Source of the DNA: Candidatus Eiseniibacteriota bacterium
GTDB taxonomy: Bacteria; Eisenbacteria; RBG-16-71-46; JAGVPR01
Direction of reading: 5' to 3'
Assembly: GCA_020052115.1 (NCBI GenBank)
Contig: JAGVPR010000133.1
Location: forward strand, 1-18,264
Length of the DNA stretch: 18,264 nt
The number at the start of each line of letters is the position of its first letter. Positions within the stretch are counted from its first letter, which is position 1. The notes beneath the pieces are model-generated. The model did no database searches. It was not told where the DNA came from and worked only from the letters and a program-made list of their open reading frames with translations. A program made the translations under genes and the position numbers. This document shows positions 1 to 8,629 of the stretch, piece after piece.

Positions 1-48
1 CATGCGGCCGGCTCCGGGGGTGAACGGCTCTGGGGACATCGCCGTCAT
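1..48 (-). CDS. First codons of the gene after prfA (possibly prmC), 3' end outside window
   Basis: An open frame starts with ATG eight bases after the prfA stop codon and runs off the window after 16 codons (MTAMSPEPFTPGAGRM). There is too little sequence to recognise a domain. In many bacteria the gene following prfA is prmC, the methyltransferase that modifies the glutamine of the release-factor GGQ motif, so this identity rests on position only. No clear Shine-Dalgarno sequence precedes the ATG; the upstream bases are the end of prfA. A second ATG at codon 4 could also be the start. Confidence 0.4.
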   Translation of the reverse strand, partial: MTAMSPEPFTPGAGRM

Positions 49-56
49 GCCGCGGC

Positions 57-1136
57 TCAGACCGCGGCGCGCAGTCTCTGCTGCGCATCCGCCTCGCGCA
101 GCGCATTCACGAGATCGCCGATGTTCCCCTCGAGGAGGTCCGGCAGCCGCTGGATCGTGAGGCCGATCCGGTGATCGGTGACGCGATTCTGAGGGAAATT
201 GTAGGTGCGGATCTTCACGTTCCGCCCGCCGGTGAGCACTTGCGAGCGCCGCGCATCGCGGATCTTCGCATCCTGCTCCTCCCGGGCGATGTCCAGCAAC
301 TTCGCGCGCAGCACCTTCATCGCCTTCGCCTTGTTCTTGAGCTGCGAACGCTCGTCCTGGCACTGGACGACGATGCCGGTCGGCAAGTGCTTGATGCGCA
401 CCGCGGAGTCCGCGGTGTTGACGCTCTGTCCGCCGGGCCCCGAGGAGCGGAAGACGTCCACCTTGAGATCCGCCGGGTCAATCGCCACGTCCACCTCTTC
501 AGCCTCGGGCAAGACCGCGACGGTGGCGGCCGATGTGTGGATGCGGCCGGCGGCCTCGGTGACCGGCACGCGCTGCACGCGGTGGACGCCGCTCTCGAAC
601 TTGAGATGAGCGTACGCTTCCGGACCCTCGACCGAGAAGACCACCTCCCTGAACCCGCCGACGCCGGAGGGGCTCGAGTCGAGGATCTCGACCTTCCACC
701 CCTTCTCCTGCGCATAACGCGTGTACATGCGGAACAGGTCGGCCGCGAAGAGCGCAGCCTCCTCCCCGCCCTCGCCGCCGCGAATTTCGACGATGACGCT
801 CCGGTCGTCGTTCGGGTCGCGGGGCAGGAGCGCGCGACGAGCCTCCCGCACCGCTTCGTCCATCTTGGGCTCCAGCTCCTCGAGTTCGGCGCGCGCCATT
901 GTCACCAGCTCCGCGTCGTCCGAACCGCGCACGATCTCCTGCGCCTCCGCGATCGCGTGCGTCAAGCGTTCGTAACCCTCGAGCGCCTCCACGACCGCGG
1001 CAAGGCGTTGCCGCTCCCTCCCGGCGTCCCGCGCTTCCCGGGGGTTCGCGAGGACCTTCGGGTCCTGAAGTCGCCCCGTCAGCTCATCCAGACGCTCGCG
1101 GTACGCGGGAAGTGAACGGAGCATGTCGTCGAGCAT
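57..1136 (-). CDS. prfA: Peptide chain release factor 1
   Basis: This is class I release factor RF1, which recognises UAA and UAG stop codons in the ribosomal A site and triggers hydrolysis of peptidyl-tRNA in the cytoplasm. The 359-residue length is normal for RF1. The N-terminal helical domain covers about residues 1-100. The stop-codon-reading tripeptide is PVT at 191-193, in the context RVPVTEAAGRIHTS; the P-x-T form separates RF1 from RF2 (SPF). The catalytic GGQ is at 235-237, in SSGPGGQSVNT. A second in-frame ATG four codons downstream is an alternative start; the upstream ribosome-binding sequence is only a modest AAGGG. It lies 23 bases after the DUF1385 gene in the rho-rpmE-DUF1385-prfA series and is probably co-transcribed with it. 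Confidence 0.97.
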   Translation of the reverse strand: MLDDMLRSLPAYRERLDELTGRLQDPKVLANPREARDAGRERQRLAAVVEALEGYERLTHAIAEAQEIVRGSDDAELVTMARAELEELEPKMDEAVREARRALLPRDPNDDRSVIVEIRGGEGGEEAALFAADLFRMYTRYAQEKGWKVEILDSSPSGVGGFREVVFSVEGPEAYAHLKFESGVHRVQRVPVTEAAGRIHTSAATVAVLPEAEEVDVAIDPADLKVDVFRSSGPGGQSVNTADSAVRIKHLPTGIVVQCQDERSQLKNKAKAMKVLRAKLLDIAREEQDAKIRDARRSQVLTGGRNVKIRTYNFPQNRVTDHRIGLTIQRLPDLLEGNIGDLVNALREADAQQRLRAAV

Positions 1137-1159
1137 GGCTTGGCCCTTGGGTGGAGTTG

Positions 1160-2032
1160 CTAGAGGACTTCGCGCAGCGCGCGAAGCGCCACGGCGACTT
1201 GCTCGTCGTCAGGCTCTCTCGTCGTCAGGCGCTGCAGCCACATGCCCGGGAGAGCGATGAGGCGCACCAGCGGCTGGTCGGGGCGCCGGCCGGCCAGGCG
1301 GAGCAGCTCGTACGAGAGGCCGCCGATGACCGGCACCATCAGGAAGCGCGCGAGGCGCTCCGGGACGCTTTCCGGGCGGCCGAGGAAGAGGAAGACGATG
1401 ATCGCCGTGAACATGACGAGGAAGAGGAAGTTCGTTCCGCACCGCGGATGGCAGGTGCTGAACCTCTGTGCGCTGGCCGGCTCGAGCGGATCGCCCGCCT
1501 CGAATGCATGGATGGACTTGTGCTCCGCCCCGTGGTACTGGAAGACCCGCCTCATGTCCTTGAAGCGCGTGAGCACGAACAGGTACGCCACGAGGATCGC
1601 GATCCGGAAGACTCCGTCCACGACGTTGAAGAGGACGCCGCCCTTGACCCCGAGCAGCTCGGTGAGCACGAGCGGCACATAGAAGAAGAGCCCGATCCCC
1701 AGGACGAACGAGAGGGCCATGACGCCCCCGACGGCCCAGCGCTCTCCGGCGCTCTTGCGCTCGGAGCGGGCCTCGTTCTCGCCGTGCAAGGATTCCTCGG
1801 CGGAGAAGCTGAGTGCCTGCATCCCCAGCGCGAGCGATTCGATGAGCACGACAGCGCCGCGCACCAGGGGAAGCCCCAGGACGCGGCGGCGTTTCGTGTA
1901 GGAGACGTAGGGGCGCGCGGTGACGGCGATGGTCCCGTCGGGACGCTTCACGGCGGTCGCGACGCGCGTCGCCGACCGCATCATGACGCCTTCGAGCACC
2001 GCCTGCCCGCCTACGGCGTCACGGGCCGGCAC
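1160..2032 (-). CDS. DUF1385 family membrane protein (YqhQ-like)
   Basis: This 290-residue protein belongs to the DUF1385 family, conserved membrane proteins of undefined biochemical role that often sit beside prfA and rpmE. The family hallmarks are present in order: VGGQAVLEGVMMRS at 7-20, QYHGAEHKSIHAFE at 165-178, STCHPRCGTNF at 192-202 and LPGMWLQRLTTREPDD at 261-276. The histidines and cysteines in the middle motifs could bind a metal, but that is inference. Hydrophobic segments are at about 54-72, 102-125, 137-155, 201-218 and 230-245. The start is GTG, chosen because a very good GGAGGT lies six bases upstream and the encoded N-terminus matches the family. It begins 18 bases after the rpmE stop, so co-transcription is likely. 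Confidence 0.9.
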   Translation of the reverse strand: MPARDAVGGQAVLEGVMMRSATRVATAVKRPDGTIAVTARPYVSYTKRRRVLGLPLVRGAVVLIESLALGMQALSFSAEESLHGENEARSERKSAGERWAVGGVMALSFVLGIGLFFYVPLVLTELLGVKGGVLFNVVDGVFRIAILVAYLFVLTRFKDMRRVFQYHGAEHKSIHAFEAGDPLEPASAQRFSTCHPRCGTNFLFLVMFTAIIVFLFLGRPESVPERLARFLMVPVIGGLSYELLRLAGRRPDQPLVRLIALPGMWLQRLTTREPDDEQVAVALRALREVL

Positions 2033-2050
2033 GGTTCGACCTCCGGTTGA

Positions 2051-2290
2051 CTAAGCGCCCGTCTCGCCAGAGGCGGGGGCCGGCTGCTCCTCGCCGCGAC
2101 GGTACTTGCGGCGGAAGCGCTCGACGCGGCCCGCGGTGTCCACCAGCTTCTGCTTGCCGGTGAAGAACGGGTGGCAGTTCGAGCAGATCTCGACGTGGAT
2201 GTCCTTCACCGTCGAGCGCGTCTCGATCACGTTTCCGCAGACGCACGTGACCGTCGTCTTCGAGTACTCCGGGTGGATTTCCTTCTTCAT
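2051..2290 (-). CDS. rpmE: 50S ribosomal protein L31, zinc-binding type
   Basis: L31 is a small protein of the large ribosomal subunit near the inter-subunit bridge. The 79-residue product starts MKKEIHPEYSKTTVTC, typical of the family. Cysteines at 16, 18, 36 and 39 form the zinc-binding set, so this is the C+ form rather than the zinc-independent paralogue. The frame is open a further 17 codons upstream, but I take the internal ATG at 2290 because a GGAGG element sits just before it and the family begins at this methionine. The tail after about residue 65 (EEQPAPASGETGA) is a short low-complexity extension. It lies 84 bases after rho, a common arrangement. Confidence 0.95.
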   Translation of the reverse strand: MKKEIHPEYSKTTVTCVCGNVIETRSTVKDIHVEICSNCHPFFTGKQKLVDTAGRVERFRRKYRRGEEQPAPASGETGA

Positions 2291-2374
2291 CGCCCTTTCC
2301 TCCGAGACACCGCGCCGACGGCAGGAACCCTTCCCGTGCACAGGGAAAGGCTCCGTGCTGCCGGCCAGCGGGTG

Positions 2375-3754
<1,380 letters not shown>

Positions 3755-3886
3755 TGACGGTAGACCTCCCCCGCTTCTTCGATGTACCGACGGCCTGGGC
3801 TTTGGACTGTGGAGTGGGCGCACGGCGGCGCTTAACCTCTCTTCAGTTGGGGATTGTTACGGGTTGACCTCGTCAGTGGTGTGAAG

Positions 3887-3916
3887 AATGTACAATCCAA
3901 AAGGTGTCGCTTGCAA
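3887..3916 (-). promoter_or_regulatory. Weak candidate promoter for rho
   Basis: On the minus strand TTGCAA (3911-3916) and TACATT (3887-3892) are separated by 18 bases, each matching four of six bases of the sigma70-type consensus. The site lies about 130 bases upstream of the rho ATG in the most AT-rich intergenic stretch nearby. Match quality is modest and this could be chance. Confidence 0.3.
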
Positions 3917-3968
3917 TTTCTTGGATGACCGTCAGCGAGGCTTATGGAAGATCTCGGCGGACACCTTG

Positions 3969-3989
3969 GAGAGCGCCATCTGCGCCCTC
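3969..3989 (-). terminator. Hairpin after the IlvC-like gene, possible terminator
   Basis: On the minus-strand RNA, GAGGGCGC, a five-base loop AGATG, and GCGCTCTC can form an eight-pair stem with one G-U pair. It lies 40 bases after the stop of the IlvC-like gene and before the putative rho promoter. No T-run follows, so it is not a classical intrinsic terminator; it may block 3' trimming or act with Rho. Confidence 0.4.
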
Positions 3990-4029
3990 ACTCATTCGGC
4001 CACAGAATACGCCACGCTCCACAAGCCTG

Positions 4030-5058
4030 TCAAGAGGATTTCCGGGATCGTCCGGAACGCGGCAAACCCGCCTTGCCTCGCAAGAACAAGGATCGCACAA
4101 CGCGACCGCTCGATGCCAATTCCCTTTCCTTATCGGAGACATCATGCCTCAGATTGAGCTCCGGCCCGCCGCGGCGCACGGCCCCCTGGAAGCGCCGGGC
4201 AAAGGCGCCGCTCTCGATATCCTGCAGCCGGCGGCGCAGCACCCCGGCCAGATCGCTCCGCGCCAGGGCCCGCTCGGTCTCACGCATGCCGAAGAGGGCT
4301 GTGGTTGAAATCGCCTCGCGCAGCCCTTCCGGGCCTCGCTCGTTCAGAAGATCCACCGTCAGCTTGAGCTGCTGCACGCACTCCAGATAAGCCAGCTCCG
4401 CCGGGTAACCCCTCGCCACGAGCGTCCGGTACGACGCCGACACCAGGGCCGTCACGCCCCCGCAGAGGCATGCCTGCTCCCCGAAAAGATCAATGACCGC
4501 TTCATCACGAACGGTGGTCCAGACGGCTCCGGCCCGCGTGCAGCCGATGCCCTTCGCGGTGGCGAGCGCGAGAGTCGTCGCGCCCCCGGTGGCGTCTTGC
4601 GCGACGGCGACCAGCGCCGGAATGCCGCTCCCGCTCTCGAAGGCGCGGCGGAGTTCCGTTCCGGGGCCGACCGGCGCCACGAGAAAGACATCGAGATCCG
4701 CACGGGGACGCAGCCCGCCGAAGACGAGCGAGAAACCGTGGGCAAAACCCAGCGCCGCGCCCGGCCGCAAGAGCGGCTCGAGTGCTGCATACACCTCGGG
4801 GTGCCGCTCGTCCGGGATCAAGAGCAGTAGGATGTCGGCCTGCCGCGCCCCATCTCGAAGCGACACCGGGGCGAAACGATCGCGGCGCGCCGGCGCGCGC
4901 GACGGACTGCGCGGACGCAGGGCGACGGTCACCGAGATGCCGGAGTCCCTGAGGTTCAGCGCCTGGGCGCGCGCCTGATTCCCGTAGCCGACGACGACAA
5001 CGCGCAGCCCCCGCAGCGCGGCGAGGGAGACCGCATCATCGGAGAAAACGGAGATCAT
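4030..5058 (-). CDS. Ketol-acid reductoisomerase (IlvC) homologue, active site degenerate
   Basis: Ketol-acid reductoisomerase normally converts acetolactate to dihydroxyisovalerate in branched-chain amino acid synthesis, using NADPH and Mg2+. This 342-residue protein has the class I fold signature: VVVGYGNQARAQALNLRDSG (21-40, Rossmann loop), FAHGFS (105-110), DLFGEQ (190-195), YLECVQQLKLTVDL (224-237) and ISTTALFG (250-257). By alignment to class I enzymes, His107, Asp190, Glu194, Glu226 and Ser251 are kept. The catalytic lysine of the APKxPG motif is Val130 (VAPVGPG), and the last acidic metal ligand (HEL) is Gln230 (QQL). After about residue 290 the usual HPIE...MMPW end is replaced by an unrelated Arg-rich tail. 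The start matches the family N-terminus, but no good ribosome-binding sequence precedes it. It lies 18 bases after the TPR gene. It is probably a non-classical paralogue whose function I cannot assign. Confidence 0.85.
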   Translation of the reverse strand: MISVFSDDAVSLAALRGLRVVVVGYGNQARAQALNLRDSGISVTVALRPRSPSRAPARRDRFAPVSLRDGARQADILLLLIPDERHPEVYAALEPLLRPGAALGFAHGFSLVFGGLRPRADLDVFLVAPVGPGTELRRAFESGSGIPALVAVAQDATGGATTLALATAKGIGCTRAGAVWTTVRDEAVIDLFGEQACLCGGVTALVSASYRTLVARGYPAELAYLECVQQLKLTVDLLNERGPEGLREAISTTALFGMRETERALARSDLAGVLRRRLQDIESGAFARRFQGAVRRGGPELNLRHDVSDKERELASSGRVVRSLFLRGKAGLPRSGRSRKSS

Positions 5059-5076
5059 CGCGCGGCGCGGCGCCGG

Positions 5077-6381
5077 TCAGCTCCCCTTCGCGGGTGCAAA
5101 CGCTATCTCGACCAGCTTCTTACCGTTGGAGAACGCGACGGCCTGGCCCCGATCCCAGTAGTACCAGGTGTCCACCGTCGCACCGGACTCTTCGTGAGTG
5201 CGCGCTTCCTGCGGAGCGCCCTTCTCCTGGAGAACCGCCGCGGCGTCAGATGTCGGGCCGAACCTCTTGCTGAACCCTTCCTTGAGGGCCGTCTCATCCG
5301 TCGGGCCGGGCTGGCCCTTTTCCAAGGAGCCTCCGACAAGCAATTCGCCGAAGGCCGCCTTCGTGTCGCCCTTGCGCACGTAAACCCGCCCGAGAACCCG
5401 GTGACTGTCCGGATTCTTCGGGTTGGCGTCCACGAGCAGGTGCGCCTTCCGCTCGGCCGAGGCGTAGTCGTTCATGTCGAGGTAGACGAGGGTCAGGTTA
5501 TAGAGTGTGTCCTCATCGTTCCTGCCCTGATTGCCCGCGCGGAGGATCTCGTTGACCTTCTCGTAGAGCAGCGCGGCCATCGGAAGCTCGGCCGCCTTGC
5601 GCGTGCTATCCGTGCGGGCGACCTGGTAGTGCACGGTGGCCACGCGGAACAGAATCCCGACATCGGTTGAGTCTATCGCCAACGCCTTGCCGTAGTAGTC
5701 GAGCGCCTGATCCAGCGCCTCGACGGACTCCTCCTCCATCAGCTTGTTCCCGCGGTCCTTGTAGGCCTGGAACAGGTTTGTTCGCGACTGATCGAGCGCG
5801 GGCTGGTCGTCCTTGTCGGCGAGATTCGGGACCATGGAGTAGCCTGCTTCGAACGCTCCGAGCGCCTCCTCTTCGCGGCCGAGCTTGCTCAGAACGTAAC
5901 CTCTGTAGGTGTAGCCGCGGCGCTTCACCGGGTCGAGCGCGATCGTGTTCTCGAACGCTTGAAGGGCCGCTCGGTAGCCGGCCGTGACGGCGACCGTGTC
6001 GGGCGGAGACTTCTGGGCGAGCTCCTCCGTCTTCTTGATCTCGCTGACGCCCAGATTGTATTGCGTGACCCAGTAGTGATCGCGCGCGTTAGCCACTTCG
6101 CTCTTCTGCTTCGGCTTCTTCTCCGCCTCCAGGAACGCGCGGGCCGCGTCCTGGTACCGTCCGACCTCTCCGTACGAGCGGCCCAACCAGAGCCACGCTT
6201 CGTAATCGTCCGGTTTACCCTCGACGGCGCACTCGAGCTGCGCGATCGCCTTGTCGAAGATCTTCTGACTGAAGTAGAGCTTGCCTCCGCGGCGGCAAGC
6301 AGCAGGATCGGTCGGAATCGCGCCGATGGAACTCAGAGTCAGCAGCACGGCAGCGGAGAGGATTGCAGCAGGACGCATCAT
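5077..6381 (-). CDS. Exported tetratricopeptide-repeat protein
   Basis: The 434-residue product begins MMRPAAILSAAVLLTLSSIG, a typical Sec signal peptide probably cleaved near residue 20-30, so it should act in the periplasm or at the envelope. TPR-like helical pairs are seen at about 30-92, 137-186, 222-255 and 290-350, with classic spacing such as YEAWLWLGRSYGEVGRYQDA. TPRs bind other proteins; no enzyme motif is visible. The C-terminal VDTWYYWDRGQAVAFSNGK (403-421) faintly resembles BamE/SmpA-type modules. The frame is open 61 codons further upstream, but the promoter at 6485-6513 lies inside that extension. ATG at 6381 (or 6378) follows a GGGGGG tract and makes the signal peptide. It is probably transcribed with the IlvC-like gene. 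The partner is unknown. Confidence 0.85.
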   Translation of the reverse strand: MMRPAAILSAAVLLTLSSIGAIPTDPAACRRGGKLYFSQKIFDKAIAQLECAVEGKPDDYEAWLWLGRSYGEVGRYQDAARAFLEAEKKPKQKSEVANARDHYWVTQYNLGVSEIKKTEELAQKSPPDTVAVTAGYRAALQAFENTIALDPVKRRGYTYRGYVLSKLGREEEALGAFEAGYSMVPNLADKDDQPALDQSRTNLFQAYKDRGNKLMEEESVEALDQALDYYGKALAIDSTDVGILFRVATVHYQVARTDSTRKAAELPMAALLYEKVNEILRAGNQGRNDEDTLYNLTLVYLDMNDYASAERKAHLLVDANPKNPDSHRVLGRVYVRKGDTKAAFGELLVGGSLEKGQPGPTDETALKEGFSKRFGPTSDAAAVLQEKGAPQEARTHEESGATVDTWYYWDRGQAVAFSNGKKLVEIAFAPAKGS

Positions 6382-6484
6382 CCAAACCCCCCGATTGACC
6401 CGATCCGTCTTGGACCGGGCGCTCCCAAGGAGCCACCGGATCCCCACCTCAAACCAGTGGGTCGGATGGCAGAACACTGATGGG

Positions 6485-6513
6485 AATCTAGGCTCCTGCG
6501 GCCGGCATGTCAA
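6485..6513 (-). promoter_or_regulatory. Sigma70-type promoter for the TPR/IlvC-like unit
   Basis: Minus strand: a perfect -35 TTGACA (6508-6513), 17 bases, then TAGATT (6485-6490), four of six to TATAAT. It lies in the intergenic region between priA and the TPR gene. The expected transcript start near 6478 gives a leader of about 97 bases before the ATG at 6381. Confidence 0.65.
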
Positions 6514-6522
6514 GGTATGCAA

Positions 6523-6549
6523 CACCGGCCCGGCCGGGCGGTTCCGGTG
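6523..6549 (-). terminator. GC-rich nested inverted repeat after priA, possible terminator
   Basis: CACCGG (6523-6528) and CCGGTG (6544-6549) are inverted copies, and the loop contains CCCGGCCGGG (6529-6538), itself self-complementary. It begins about 30 bases after the priA stop and ends just before the next promoter. No T-run follows on the minus strand, so termination is only possible, not shown. Confidence 0.3.
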
Positions 6550-6577
6550 CCGGCCGGACCCCAAACGCGCCGCGCGC

Positions 6578-8626
6578 TCAGAGCATCGTGACCGGATCCA
6601 CGTCGAGCCCGACGCGGACGGACCGCCGCGACGGTCCTTCGCTCTCGGCCCATTCGAGCAGCGACTTCAGAGCCGAGCGCATCTTCGTCCCGCCGTCCCC
6701 TTTCAGCGTGAGGTGCCAGCGGTAGCGCCCCTTGAGGCGCGTGAGCGGCATCGGGGCCGGACCCAGTATGAGACCGCGCGCGCCGGCTTTCTTCAACTCC
6801 GCGTCGAGCCGGTCGCGCACGACCTGGGCGACGGCGGCCACCTGACTCTCGCTCGCGCCGTCGAGGAGCACGTTCACGAGCCTGGAGAACGGCGGGTACG
6901 AGAGTTCGCGCCTTTCCGCCGACTCTTCCGCGAAGAACCGCTCGTAGTCCTGTTCGAGCGCCGCCGCGAGGGCGAGGCTGCCGGGGATGTAAGTCTGGAC
7001 GATCACCTCGCCCGGGGAGGGGCCGCGGCCCGCGCGGCCCGCGACCTGCGTCAGGAGCTGAAACGTCCGCTCGCCGGCGCGGAAGTCGGGCAGGTTGAGC
7101 TGCGCCTCCGCGAAGAGAACACCGACCAGGGTCACGCGCGGGAAGTCGAACCCCTTGGCCACCATCTGCGTGCCGAGCAGAATGTCCGCCTCGCCGCGCG
7201 CGAAGGCGCCGATGAGATCCGCTTGCGATCCGCGGCGGCGCGTGGTGTCGGCATCGAGACGCACCACGCGCGCCTCGGGAAACTGCTCCCGAAGCGCCTC
7301 CTCGATCTTCTGCGTCCCCGCGCCGCGATAGAAGAACCGCCGGCCGCGGCAGGACGGACAGGTCTCCACCTGACGCTCCACGTGATTGCAGTAATGGCAA
7401 CGGAGGAAGCGGCGCTCGAGGTGGAAGGTGAGCGTCACGTCGCACTGCGGGCATTTGTACACGTGCCCGCAGTCGCGGCATTGCACGAAGGTGGAGTGGC
7501 CCCGCCGGTTCAGGAAGAGGATCGTCTGGCCGCCGGCGTCCAGCGTCTCCCGCATGCGGCGGCGAAGGAGGTCCGAGATGAGTACCGGCGCGCGGCTCTC
7601 CTTCCCCTCCTCGCGCAGATCGGCGACCGTGACCTTCGCCAGCATCCGGCCCTCGATCCGCTCGCTCAGTTGAAGGAGGCGGTACTTGCCCCGGCGCGCG
7701 TTCTCCATGGATTCAAGACTCGGCGTGGCGGATCCGAGAACGACGGTCGCCCGCTCCATCGTCGCGCGGATCACCGCGACGTCGCGCGCATGGTAGCGCG
7801 GCACTTCCTCCTGCTTGTACGCGCCTTCGTGCTCCTCGTCCACGATGAGGAGACGGAGATCCGTCAGCGGAACAAAGACCGCCGAGCGCGCTCCCAGGAT
7901 CACGCGAAGCTCGCCGGCGTGCGCGCGGTCCCATGTCTCGCGCCTCTGGCGGGCCGTCAGGCCCGAGTGCAACACCGCAGCGCGATCGCCGAACCACGCG
8001 CGGAAGCGGCCGACGATCTGCGTGGCGAGCGAAATCTCCGGCACGAGCACGAGCGCCGAGCCGCCTTCGGAGAGAACACGCTCCGCGGCGGAGAGGTAGA
8101 CCTCGGTCTTTCCGCTTCCGGTGACGCCGAAGAGGAGGAACCCCGCGTACTCGCGCTTGCCGAGGGCGCCGAGAATCTCGCCGATCGCCTGCGTCTGCTC
8201 GGCCGTCGGGTGAAACGCCTCGCGCGGGAGCCCCGAGGCCGGCACGTCCCACGGATCACGCGCGGCCCGAGCCGCGAGCTTTCGGCCGGGGCGATGGCGC
8301 ACGCCCCCGGGAAGGGCCGTGCGCAGCACCTCGCCCCACGGCACGAGGTAGTACTCCGAGATCCAGTGGGTGAGGCGGAGCATCTTCTCGTCGAAGACCG
8401 CCCCGCCGGGGGCCACCTTGAGGATCGGCTTCAGCCCCTTGCGCTCGGAGGCCGCCCCCACGTCCACCACGAACCCTTCGATCTCCCGGCGGCCGAAAGG
8501 CACGCGCACCTGCACGCCGCGTCCGACCGCGTCGCGGTACTCGTCGGGAATCAGGTAGGTGAATGTATGCGGGACCGGAAGTGGGACGGCGACTTCCGCG
8601 ATGCGGCCGGCACGCGACATGCCCAC
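6578..8626 (-). CDS. priA: Primosomal replication restart helicase PriA
   Basis: PriA recognises stalled replication forks and reloads the replicative helicase; it is a superfamily 2 3'-to-5' DNA helicase. The 682-residue product has an N-terminal DNA-binding domain (about 8-110), Walker A GVTGSGKT (167-174), the DEEH box (263-266), GSATPS (298-303), a zinc-binding insert with eight cysteines (383, 386, 392, 395, 410, 413, 423, 426), and helicase motifs LGTQMVAKGFDFP (484-496) and QVAGRAGRG (527-535). The C-terminal domain ends VDPVTML, close to the usual family ending. All catalytic and zinc residues are present. The start lies three bases after the galT stop, with AGGA about eight bases upstream; the ATG two codons on is an alternative. 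Co-transcription with galT is likely. Confidence 0.96.
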   Translation of the reverse strand: MGMSRAGRIAEVAVPLPVPHTFTYLIPDEYRDAVGRGVQVRVPFGRREIEGFVVDVGAASERKGLKPILKVAPGGAVFDEKMLRLTHWISEYYLVPWGEVLRTALPGGVRHRPGRKLAARAARDPWDVPASGLPREAFHPTAEQTQAIGEILGALGKREYAGFLLFGVTGSGKTEVYLSAAERVLSEGGSALVLVPEISLATQIVGRFRAWFGDRAAVLHSGLTARQRRETWDRAHAGELRVILGARSAVFVPLTDLRLLIVDEEHEGAYKQEEVPRYHARDVAVIRATMERATVVLGSATPSLESMENARRGKYRLLQLSERIEGRMLAKVTVADLREEGKESRAPVLISDLLRRRMRETLDAGGQTILFLNRRGHSTFVQCRDCGHVYKCPQCDVTLTFHLERRFLRCHYCNHVERQVETCPSCRGRRFFYRGAGTQKIEEALREQFPEARVVRLDADTTRRRGSQADLIGAFARGEADILLGTQMVAKGFDFPRVTLVGVLFAEAQLNLPDFRAGERTFQLLTQVAGRAGRGPSPGEVIVQTYIPGSLALAAALEQDYERFFAEESAERRELSYPPFSRLVNVLLDGASESQVAAVAQVVRDRLDAELKKAGARGLILGPAPMPLTRLKGRYRWHLTLKGDGGTKMRSALKSLLEWAESEGPSRRSVRVGLDVDPVTML

Positions 8627-8629
8627 GTC

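Noticed and set aside
2291..2374. A terminator between rho and rpmE (CTTCCC...GGGAAAG around 2328-2348).
   Set aside because: The stem is short and imperfect with no T-run, and rho-rpmE co-transcription is plausible.
3888..4157. A plus-strand frame of 89 codons over the rho leader and the 3' end of the IlvC-like gene.
   Set aside because: No ribosome-binding sequence and no recognisable domain. The TACAAT at 3891 has a TTGACC 21 bases upstream, too far for a normal promoter.
4030..4170. A frameshift as the cause of the missing IlvC C-terminus.
   Set aside because: I read the neighbouring frames on the minus strand around 4030-4200 and saw no HPIE or MMPW-like sequence that a shift would restore.
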